From CAVURW01 sp963743595 (GTDB taxonomy: Bacteria > Verrucomicrobiota > Verrucomicrobiia > Methylacidiphilales > UBA1321): a stretch of 13,995 bases of DNA. Below, in pieces: positions 1 through 6,524 of this stretch; within the stretch, counting starts at the first letter, position 1, and the number at the start of each line of letters is the position of its first letter. Below the pieces are notes generated by a model that was not told the DNA's origin, made no database searches, and was given only the letters and a program-made list of their open reading frames with translations. The stretch lies in contig CAVURW010000209.1 of NCBI GenBank assembly GCA_963743595.1, forward strand, positions 1 to 13,995. The letters run 5' to 3'. The translations under genes and the position numbers were made by a program.

Positions 1-110
1 ATGTTTTTGTTTAACCTATTCGTTCGGTTGGTCTTGCTAGTGGGCTCTTGGTTTCATAAGATATTTAGATGGTCATCCAAATGCCCCCATTTAACAATTG
101 CCCGAAAGAG

Positions 111-1400
111 CTACCTAGTTCGGTCGACTGACGAAACCATCTCTTCCTTCGAACGGAACAGGGAGGAGAACATCGGGTTGAGCACAAAGGTGTCGCCTTC
201 GGTCGCCCAACCTTGCCACTTTTGCCGAATCTCTTCGGCAGAATCCTTGGTGAGGTCCGGCACCACACAGGCTTTGTGATCCGAGAGCTCGGCGAGATCG
301 TAGACTCCCCAGCTGCTGCCATGGCCCGCTTTGTTTTTGTAACTCCACATCGTCCAACTCAGCCCCTCCTGGTTGTACGCATTGATCCCGAAATCCCAAG
401 CCTGAGCGCTGCCAAAGAAGTTAAACTCGCCGACAAACGCAGGCACCTTCCATTGGCTTTGCATCTCGTGGATGCCTTTGATGTCCCCGAGCGTCTGTGC
501 ATCGTTATCGGCTGTGTCCTTGGCTCCAAAATGATAGAAATGAAACGAGTAGACGACGTTGCGGTAACCACACTTTTGGGGGTCATTCAAGGAATGCCAA
601 TCCCACATCCCCTCCATGCAAATGATGTGGTCGGGATCGCTTGATCGTATTGCCGAGTAGATCTGCGCGTATTGAGCGCAAACGGCCTCGGAAGAGGGCT
701 CGGATAACCCTTTGGGAGCCGAGTTATTCGGTTCGTTTAAGAGATCGTACATCGCCACAGCGGGGTTGCCTCGATAATGCTCCGCGATGTGCTTCCAAAT
801 CGCGGCCGTCTCGCTCTTCCAGTGATCCTGTTTCCAGTAACCGGTCGAGGAGCCGTCTTGATTCGCAAGGGCGGGTAGGAACGCGTGAAAATCGACAATC
901 GTGTAGATCCCCTGCTTCCAGGCGTTCTCGATCAGCCAATCCATTTTCTTAAAACCGTCCGGGCGAAACGTGCCCGCTTCGGTCATCAGCGTGTCATAGG
1001 CAAACGTGAGCCGCACTGCGTTCATCCCGAGGTTCTTAATGTTATCGAGATCGTGGAGATTGAACCACGCGTCCTCGTAGGTACTGACTAGGTTCTCCGC
1101 ATCGGTGGAGCCGAACCGGTTTTCAAGCAAATGCCGCACCTCGTAATCGTAGCCGTTGTGGCCGGGGTTTGCGTCCCGCAACGTGCCTGAAGAATCCATC
1201 GGACACATCCAGTCTTGCCACTCCAGCCAGCCGCCCACATTCACCCCTCTGAGTTGCACCACTCTACCAGCACCGTGCCCGTCTCGAATCTGGACGCCGT
1301 TCGCGGCAAGAAACGCGCTGTCTTGCGCTGCTGCCGAAACCAACCCAAACGCCAAGATGAATACGACACCTTCCAAGAACTTGCAGAACTTCTGAACCAT
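111..1400 (-). CDS. Secreted glycoside hydrolase family 5 (cellulase-like)
   Basis: Probable endo- or exo-beta-glucanase acting outside the cytoplasm on beta-linked glucan or mannan by the retaining mechanism. Counting from an upstream in-frame ATG at 1436, the sequence shows LRGVNVGGW (62-70), typical of the first GH5 strand, LLNEPN with the likely acid/base Glu235, HFYHF near 299-303, VGEFN with the likely nucleophile Glu337, and an aromatic WTMWSYK strand (361-367). These sit at the expected places of a TIM barrel. I prefer the ATG at 1400 (12 residues shorter) because it gives a classical signal peptide: VQKFCKF, a hydrophobic stretch, then a cleavage region near VSAAAQ. Neither start has a well-spaced ribosome binding site. 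There is no carbohydrate-binding module or anchor, so it is a single-domain enzyme of about 429 residues. The substrate and subfamily cannot be read by eye; the RGVNxGGW form is shared with beta-1,3-glucanase-type GH5. The 110 bp beyond its stop hold nothing recognisable. Confidence 0.9.
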   Translation of the reverse strand: MVQKFCKFLEGVVFILAFGLVSAAAQDSAFLAANGVQIRDGHGAGRVVQLRGVNVGGWLEWQDWMCPMDSSGTLRDANPGHNGYDYEVRHLLENRFGSTDAENLVSTYEDAWFNLHDLDNIKNLGMNAVRLTFAYDTLMTEAGTFRPDGFKKMDWLIENAWKQGIYTIVDFHAFLPALANQDGSSTGYWKQDHWKSETAAIWKHIAEHYRGNPAVAMYDLLNEPNNSAPKGLSEPSSEAVCAQYAQIYSAIRSSDPDHIICMEGMWDWHSLNDPQKCGYRNVVYSFHFYHFGAKDTADNDAQTLGDIKGIHEMQSQWKVPAFVGEFNFFGSAQAWDFGINAYNQEGLSWTMWSYKNKAGHGSSWGVYDLAELSDHKACVVPDLTKDSAEEIRQKWQGWATEGDTFVLNPMFSSLFRSKEEMVSSVDRTR

Positions 1401-1529
1401 ATGCAAAAGTGTACGGCTCCCTTCTTCAGAGCGCATCCCTCTTTGGAGTAAGATTTTCGGTTAATCCACGAACGCGCTTGGGAACCTGAAACTCCTGCCG
1501 TGGTTCGATTAGGTGATTGGGACACGAAG

Positions 1530-1973
1530 TTAATCGATGTCCGACTCAACAAGCATCCCAAGCAAAATTAGGGACTCTTGCCAGCCGAGATAGCACGACT
1601 CGCGAGGAATTGCTTCAGGCACTCCGTGTTGGGTTACGGTCATTTCGGTGCCACAGGCGACCTGCTTCAGTGTGACCGTCACTTCCATAACGCCCGGAAG
1701 GTTCGCGTCATCGAACCAATTGCTGTAGCGAATTCGCTCATACGGCACCAGTTCCAGGTACTCCCCGCCAAACGAGTGTCCTTGTCCTGTTCTAAAATTT
1801 GTGAACGACATCCTAAACTTGCCACCGACTTTGCCGTCCATTTCGTGCACCTTGCCGATAAATCCATTTGGCGGAAGCCACTTCGAGAGCGCATCGGCAT
1901 CGAGGAAGGCCTTGTAGACGTGCTCCGGCAATGTGCAGAGCACTCGGTGAAGTTGAATCGTGTGCGTACCCAT
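1530..1973 (-). CDS. SRPBCC / AHSA1-type START-like domain protein
   Basis: A 147-residue single-domain protein of the SRPBCC superfamily, in the branch annotated as activator of Hsp90 ATPase homologue 1-like (AHSA1). What shows this is the opening strand followed by LPEHVYKAFLDADALSKWLPP, where a Trp follows the first helices. Next come GGKFRMSF, the GGEYLELVPYERIRYSNW strand pair, the VTVTLKQVACGTEMTVTQHG strand pair, and a C-terminal helix GWQESLILLGMLVE. The fold is a helix-grip cavity that binds small hydrophobic ligands; most bacterial members have no known substrate. Length and motif order are complete. It lies 86 bp downstream of guaA and about 130 bp upstream of the glycosidase, all on the same strand, but no functional link to either is visible. 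The start ATG is preceded by a weak GGGT. Family is secure; biochemical role is unknown. Confidence 0.88.
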   Translation of the reverse strand: MGTHTIQLHRVLCTLPEHVYKAFLDADALSKWLPPNGFIGKVHEMDGKVGGKFRMSFTNFRTGQGHSFGGEYLELVPYERIRYSNWFDDANLPGVMEVTVTLKQVACGTEMTVTQHGVPEAIPRESCYLGWQESLILLGMLVESDID

Positions 1974-2059
1974 AATTTACCCATGATCTACGCACAGAAC
2001 GGAGCTCGGCAACAAGCCAACTTTCCACCGCATGCACTGGCAAAGCCCGATAACCGGAA

Positions 2060-3625
2060 CTATTCCCACTCGATCGTCGCGGGTGGCTTAGAAGAAATGT
2101 CGTAGACGACGCGGTTGATGCCGCTGACTTCATTGGTGATTCGCGTCGCGATTTTCTCCAGCACAGCGTAATCGATCTTCACCCAATCGGCGGTCATTCC
2201 GTCCTGGCTCTCGACGATACGCACAGCGCAGGTCAATGCGTATGTTCGCTCGTCGCCTTGAACGCCTACACTGCGTACGGGTAATAGCACAGCGAATGCC
2301 TGCCACACCTTTTCGTACCAACCGCTTGCTTTCATTTCCTGGATCACGATGGCGTCGGCTTCACGCAAGATCGCTGTCTCCGCCGCGGAGACGGGGCCGA
2401 GAATGCGGACTGCAAGCCCAGGGCCAGGGAACGGATGACGCCACACCATCTCCTTCGGCAGGCCGAGCGTCTCGCCTAAATGCCGGACCTCGTCCTTAAA
2501 GAGTTGCCGAAGCGGTTCCACGAGCTTGAAGGCCATGTCTTCCGGCAGACCACCGACATTGTGATGGCTTTTGATCACAGAAGCCGGGTTATCACCGATG
2601 GCCACGCTCTCGATCACGTCAGGGTAGAGCGTGCCTTGCGCCAGGTACTTGGCATCGCCCACCTTTTTGGTCGCTTCGGAGAACTCTTCAATAAATTGGC
2701 GACCGATGATCTTCCGTTTCTGCTCGGGATCGCTAATGCCCGCTAACTTGGCAAGGAACCGCTCCCCTGCATCCACTGTGTGCAAATTCAGCTTCATGTT
2801 CCGCCCAAACACCTCTTCGACGCTCTGACGCTCGCCTTTTCGGAGCAGGCCGTTATCGACAAAAATACATTGGAGCTGCTCGCCGATCGCCTGGTGTAAA
2901 AGCGCGGCTGCCACACTGGAATCGACGCCGCCACTGAGGCCGAGAATGACTCGATCCGACCCGACTTGTTCCTTGATCGCTGCGCAGCTCGATTCGATGA
3001 AGCTATCCATCGTCCACGTCGGTTGCGCGCCGCATATGTTGTAGACGAAGTTCGCCAAGATCTGCAGGCCCTTCGGCGTGTGCGCAACTTCTGGGTGAAA
3101 CTGCAGGCCGTAGAGACGTCGGGCTGAGTCTTCGATCACCGAGAACGGCGAGTTACTGGAATGTGCAACCACTCGGAAGCCTGGCGGCAACGTCTTCAAC
3201 GCGTCGCCGTGGCTGTTCCAAATCTCCAGCTCATTCGGGAGATCGCCCAGCAGCAAGGATCGCATCTCCGGGGCCACGTCGGGCTTGGTATCCTCACGCA
3301 GCATGTAACCGCGCCCATACTCCCGGCGATCACTGCGCGCGACATCGCCACCGAGCATCGCGCCGAAAAGCTGCATGCCGTAACAGACCCCTAAAATCGG
3401 TAGGCCAGCCTCGAAAATGGCGGGGTCGGGCCGGGGCGCTTTCGGCGCGTAAACGCTGGCAGGACCGCCGCTGAAAATAATCCCGGCTGGTTCGCGGCTC
3501 TTGAGTTCGCTGATGGGCGTATCGTAACGCAAGATTTCGGAGTAAACTTTGAGTTGGCGAATGCGTCGGGCAATGACTTGGGTGTACTGCGAACCGAAAT
3601 CGAGAATGAAGATTTTGTCTGCCAT
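2060..3625 (-). CDS. guaA: GMP synthase (glutamine-hydrolysing)
   Basis: Converts XMP, ATP and glutamine to GMP in the cytoplasm, the last step of guanine nucleotide synthesis. At 521 residues it is the usual length for the single-chain enzyme. The N-terminal class I glutamine amidotransferase domain (about 1-200) has the triad: nucleophile Cys81 in GVCYGMQ, and His177 and Glu179 in FHPEV. The ATP pyrophosphatase domain follows, with P-loop SGGVDS at 231-236. The C-terminal dimerisation domain carries the conserved WRHPFPGPGLAVR, the GVQGDERTY segment and the family ending KPPATIEWE. No catalytic residue is missing. The ATG start at 3625 gives the standard MxDKIFILDFGSQYTQ opening; it has no Shine-Dalgarno sequence, only a pyrimidine run just upstream. 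guaB is not adjacent. The gene follows the membrane protein by 72 bp on the same strand; I see no convincing promoter in that gap and no terminator after its stop. Confidence 0.98.
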   Translation of the reverse strand: MADKIFILDFGSQYTQVIARRIRQLKVYSEILRYDTPISELKSREPAGIIFSGGPASVYAPKAPRPDPAIFEAGLPILGVCYGMQLFGAMLGGDVARSDRREYGRGYMLREDTKPDVAPEMRSLLLGDLPNELEIWNSHGDALKTLPPGFRVVAHSSNSPFSVIEDSARRLYGLQFHPEVAHTPKGLQILANFVYNICGAQPTWTMDSFIESSCAAIKEQVGSDRVILGLSGGVDSSVAAALLHQAIGEQLQCIFVDNGLLRKGERQSVEEVFGRNMKLNLHTVDAGERFLAKLAGISDPEQKRKIIGRQFIEEFSEATKKVGDAKYLAQGTLYPDVIESVAIGDNPASVIKSHHNVGGLPEDMAFKLVEPLRQLFKDEVRHLGETLGLPKEMVWRHPFPGPGLAVRILGPVSAAETAILREADAIVIQEMKASGWYEKVWQAFAVLLPVRSVGVQGDERTYALTCAVRIVESQDGMTADWVKIDYAVLEKIATRITNEVSGINRVVYDISSKPPATIEWE

Positions 3626-3697
3626 AAAAAAGGAAGCGGGGATGCTAATACAGAAGCGAAGTTTATGCCACCTCGAACGCTCCTTTCTTTACAGTTT

Positions 3698-5473
3698 CTA
3701 TTTGTTTCCGGGGGTGGGGGAGACGGGCTTTGACGGGGCGCTCTCCTCTAGATCGTCGTAGGCCGCATCGGTAAAGTGCCGTCGATATTTCTCCGGAATG
3801 AGCGGGGTCAGATCTATCGCCGTGCCTTCAATGGGATCGACCAAAGAAATTCGCAAGGGATTCATGTGCTCCAGAACGACGAGACGGAGTTTAAGCGATT
3901 TCTGATGCATCTTCGCAATCAAATAGGGCACCTGCTCCGTGGTGTACGCGCCGTAACCCCAAAACGGCGTGCATTCCAGCGGCGTTTTTTTGATCGGTGC
4001 GGTGGGCGAGTAACCGGTTGCATTTTTCACCTGAATGAGACCCGCGAAGTTTGCGGTGCCGAGCAGACAGAAGGGCACCTGATGACTTGCTTGATTTTCT
4101 GTAGGGAGCAGTCGGTCGATAATCGGGACGATCATTTCGCCGGGCTTCAGGTACTTACGCACCTCTGCCCAGTAGGTGTAGACCTGCCCTGACATGACGA
4201 GATCACGATCTTCCCGGGAATGATTGATCGCAGGGACGGGAGCATACGGTAGGGGCGCGAGGAAGACGATCGCGCCGAACCGGAGCATCGTCATTCGGAA
4301 ATTGCGGGAGAATCCGGGCCGACGCGTCACTAGGAAAAGATGGAAAAAGAACTCGAATTGCATGATTTCGCGGAACGGCCAGCGGAAGCTGTTTAGGAGC
4401 GGCAGATGCGACATCACTTCCGAAATCCAAAACGGGCGCGAGATGAAAATGACCAGCGTGGCGAGGATAAAGACCAGGAGTTGCTCGAATTTGCTGAATC
4501 GTCGGAAGCTCAGCAGTGCCGGGGCGATACACCATGATGCGGCGCACCCCAGGTAACTTTCTACAGGAAGCACATCCATGTGCTTGGCGGTCGGGTCGTT
4601 AAAAATATGAAGCGAGGTCCAGCCTCCTGCAAAAAGGGAGACCGGGAAGTAAGCAAGCGGCATCGCCAGGCCGGAAATCGACCGAGGATCCAATCCGGAG
4701 GAACGCGTGCTCGCGTAGTATCCAGCAACCATATCGACAAGCAGAGGCGAAATCAGAACGACCGAGAGGATCGAGCCCAGACCCCAGATCAGCAGTGGAC
4801 GGATCGACTGCGATTGCGAGGCGTAGGTCACCGTAAAAAGCGAAAGAATGAGGCCCGTGGAGATGGTCATTAACGGGTGGCCGCCCAGAATTTGATGGAT
4901 CTGAAAGAGTGCCACCAAGCTGATTCCCGTGCGGAGCGACGGCGATAGAATCGCCAGCACCAACCACGGCACGGCGCTGTGATTATTGAGAAAGATATTC
5001 CAGCTGGCGGTGACATTCAGAACATAAAGATTGAAGTTAAAGCTAAGCGCATAAAAGAGGATCATGTTGTCGTGGATGCTCAACGAATACTTCTTCTTCA
5101 GAAACCGGGAAACCGCGACGAACCCCAGCATGGCAATTTGCAGGTTCAAAAAAGCGACGATATCGAACGAGTAGATGAGCAGCCCGAAATTTGAGAGGTA
5201 GGCCACCAGGAAAATGAACGGGTGCCAGTTAAACAATCCAGGATCGGCCAGCAGATTATAATTTCCGCCGAAGAGGTAGTCGGAGATGAACGGCGAGTGC
5301 CCCTCGCCCAGGTGCCGCCCGATTTCCGCGATGATCCCGAGACCGCCCGTTAACGTGTCGTCCGTCAGGAAGTAGCAGGGCCGCCAGATTTGAAGGAGAA
5401 TGAAGCCCAGCGTGTTGAGAATCGCAGCGCGTATGTAGATGTTTTTGGGCCAGAGAAACTTCAGCAACTGCAT
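3698..5473 (-). CDS. Polytopic membrane protein, GT-C / YfhO-like
   Basis: About 591 residues with roughly eleven to thirteen hydrophobic segments through the first 410 residues, then a soluble C-terminal domain of about 170 residues ending in a Pro/Ser-rich tail. After the first membrane segment there is an acidic pair in CYFLTDDTLTGG, where lipid-linked-sugar GT-C glycosyltransferases carry their catalytic Asp in the first extracytoplasmic loop. Phrases such as YLFGGNYNLLADPGLFNWHPF resemble large YfhO-type or uncharacterised multi-pass proteins. This suggests transfer of sugars or another polyprenyl-linked group to the envelope, which is inference only. A longer reading from a TTG at 5509 exists, but that TTG is part of a -35-like TTGACA, and the ATG at 5473 starts directly before a membrane protein-like MQLLKFLWPKN. 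There is no Shine-Dalgarno sequence. guaA follows after 72 bp. I do not recognise a specific gene. Confidence 0.8.
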   Translation of the reverse strand: MQLLKFLWPKNIYIRAAILNTLGFILLQIWRPCYFLTDDTLTGGLGIIAEIGRHLGEGHSPFISDYLFGGNYNLLADPGLFNWHPFIFLVAYLSNFGLLIYSFDIVAFLNLQIAMLGFVAVSRFLKKKYSLSIHDNMILFYALSFNFNLYVLNVTASWNIFLNNHSAVPWLVLAILSPSLRTGISLVALFQIHQILGGHPLMTISTGLILSLFTVTYASQSQSIRPLLIWGLGSILSVVLISPLLVDMVAGYYASTRSSGLDPRSISGLAMPLAYFPVSLFAGGWTSLHIFNDPTAKHMDVLPVESYLGCAASWCIAPALLSFRRFSKFEQLLVFILATLVIFISRPFWISEVMSHLPLLNSFRWPFREIMQFEFFFHLFLVTRRPGFSRNFRMTMLRFGAIVFLAPLPYAPVPAINHSREDRDLVMSGQVYTYWAEVRKYLKPGEMIVPIIDRLLPTENQASHQVPFCLLGTANFAGLIQVKNATGYSPTAPIKKTPLECTPFWGYGAYTTEQVPYLIAKMHQKSLKLRLVVLEHMNPLRISLVDPIEGTAIDLTPLIPEKYRRHFTDAAYDDLEESAPSKPVSPTPGNK

Positions 5474-5481
5474 AGCGCAGG

Positions 5482-5509
5482 AGAGTACCGGAACGGGTCC
5501 GGTTGTCAA
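5482..5509 (-). promoter_or_regulatory. Candidate promoter of the membrane protein gene
   Basis: On the minus strand there is a perfect -35-like TTGACA (5509-5504), a 16-nt spacer, and a weak -10-like TACTCT (5487-5482). Transcription would begin around 5475, at or 1-2 nt before the ATG at 5473, so the mRNA would be leaderless or nearly so. That agrees with the absence of a Shine-Dalgarno sequence. The -10 matches the consensus at only about half its positions, so this is tentative. Confidence 0.35.
5487..5503. promoter_or_regulatory. 17-bp inverted repeat, operator-like
   Basis: ACCGGA-ACGGG-TCCGGT on the plus strand: perfect 6-bp arms with a 5-bp centre. It fills the spacer between the -35-like and -10-like boxes of the membrane protein gene, the place where a dimeric repressor or a MerR-type activator would bind. 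It also lies 59 bp upstream of the divergent zinc-ribbon gene, so one regulator could affect both. No second copy is seen in the window. Confidence 0.4.
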
Positions 5510-5561
5510 AACCGGGGGCGATTGTCGTTCGTGATAAACCTGTTAGCGTGATTAGACTCTT

Positions 5562-6020
5562 ATGTTTGATCACAAGATCGTTATGGCCCAAATCCAGTTA
5601 GATCGCACCATGGAGTACGTCTCAATCATGACCCTGCTTCCTACGGAGCAACGTCGTCAGATGATGGTTCGAATTGGTCTGGCGATTGACAAGATGGCCA
5701 CGCTGAACCGAGAGGATTTTGGAGACAGTCCTTTTATCGAACAACGCCTTCTGGAATTTCGGTCAGCATGCGAATCGGTTTCCAATCTCTCTTCAACGGG
5801 TAGAGTTTTAGACGGGAAAGAACCCTGTCCAGTTTGCTGCTCGCCCATAAAAAAACCGGGGGCGACTCCCTTAGAAATATTTTATTCCACGAATTACTAT
5901 TGCCCCGAGTGTATTAGGCCGATCGAGGAGGCCAGTGCAAGACTGAATGCTGCTGAGGGCTTTAACGAGGCTGCTTACCTGGCATTTAGAGTAACCTTGA
6001 CCAAGAAACGCCCATCCTGA
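5562..6020 (+). CDS. Small zinc-ribbon-like protein, first of a paralogous pair
   Basis: A 152-residue protein of unknown function. Residues about 15-60 are predicted helical and include MTLLPTEQRRQMMVRIG and a conserved LNREDFG. A second helix (about 58-75) carries the FRSACESVSNL segment. A C-terminal module has CPVCC at 89-93 and CPEC at 114-117, giving two CxxC pairs about 21 residues apart, as expected for a structural zinc site. The next gene is its paralogue, matching in order and spacing across the helical motif, the second helix and the four cysteines. There is no signal peptide or membrane segment, so it is probably cytoplasmic. The start could be the ATG at 5562 or the ATG at 5583; neither has a Shine-Dalgarno sequence. 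It is divergent from the membrane protein gene. I do not recognise the family. Protein-protein or nucleic-acid binding is only a guess from the zinc module. Confidence 0.75.
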   Translation: MFDHKIVMAQIQLDRTMEYVSIMTLLPTEQRRQMMVRIGLAIDKMATLNREDFGDSPFIEQRLLEFRSACESVSNLSSTGRVLDGKEPCPVCCSPIKKPGATPLEIFYSTNYYCPECIRPIEEASARLNAAEGFNEAAYLAFRVTLTKKRPS

Positions 6021-6022
6021 TT

Positions 6023-6433
6023 ATGCTCGATCTCAACCACCCGCAGACCAAGTGGATTTTTCGTGTCTCTCATGAAAAGGATGCGATTCACGAATTGACG
6101 CAAATGATGACCTTACTGCCGACAGACCAACGGCAACAACTGCTGGAACGTGTGCTCATCCACATCGAACGAATTCGGGAGCTAAACCGTTGTTTCTTCG
6201 GAGGTAAGTCAGATAACGAAGGAGCCATCGTGGAGCTGGAGAAGGCCTGTCGGAAACTCGCCAGCCTACCCTCGCAGAAAAGTTTTCTGGATGGCAACGC
6301 GGAGTGCTCCGTTTGCGGAACGATGATCGAGCCCCCCGGTGCCTACAACATTGTCCTTTGTTCTCCCTGCTGGCAGGGTTCATTATACGCTCTGGAATCC
6401 GTTGGAAGTCATTTTGGAACGAACGTCATCTGA
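6023..6433 (+). CDS. Small zinc-ribbon-like protein, second of a paralogous pair
   Basis: A 136-residue paralogue of the preceding protein. It repeats the helical motif as MTLLPTDQRQQLLERV (29-44) followed by LNRCFFG, the second helix as VELEKACRKLASLPS, and the zinc module with CSVC at 95-98 and CSPC at 113-116. The loop between the cysteine pairs is shorter (14 residues against 21), and the C-terminus ends about 20 residues after the last Cys, whereas its partner extends further. Only 2 nt separate the TGA of the first gene from this ATG, so the two are almost certainly co-transcribed and translationally coupled. A short N-terminal extension (LDLNHPQTKWIFRVS) precedes the shared part. Sequence divergence between the copies is high outside the motifs, so the duplication is old and both copies have been retained. 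Function unknown. Confidence 0.75.
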   Translation: MLDLNHPQTKWIFRVSHEKDAIHELTQMMTLLPTDQRQQLLERVLIHIERIRELNRCFFGGKSDNEGAIVELEKACRKLASLPSQKSFLDGNAECSVCGTMIEPPGAYNIVLCSPCWQGSLYALESVGSHFGTNVI

Positions 6434-6470
6434 CCGTGTAAATCCACACGGCTGCTTCAGCCCCGTAACG

Positions 6471-6505
6471 AAAAAGGGTGCGTGACCGTTTCCAGCCACG
6501 CACCC
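6471..6505 (-). terminator. Intrinsic terminator of the SPFH gene
   Basis: Read on the minus strand, a perfect 9-bp stem GGGTGCGTG / CACGCACCC with a 12-nt loop is followed immediately by TTTTT. It begins 20 bp after the SPFH stop codon. On the plus strand the stem lies 42 bp past the stop of the second zinc-ribbon gene and is followed by GATTTCTC, so it may weakly stop that transcript too. Confidence 0.85.
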
Positions 6506-6524
6506 GATTTCTCATCCGACGACG

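Noticed and set aside
1..279. 92-codon plus-strand frame at the left edge.
   Set aside because: It overlaps the secure glycosidase gene on the opposite strand and has no recognisable product.
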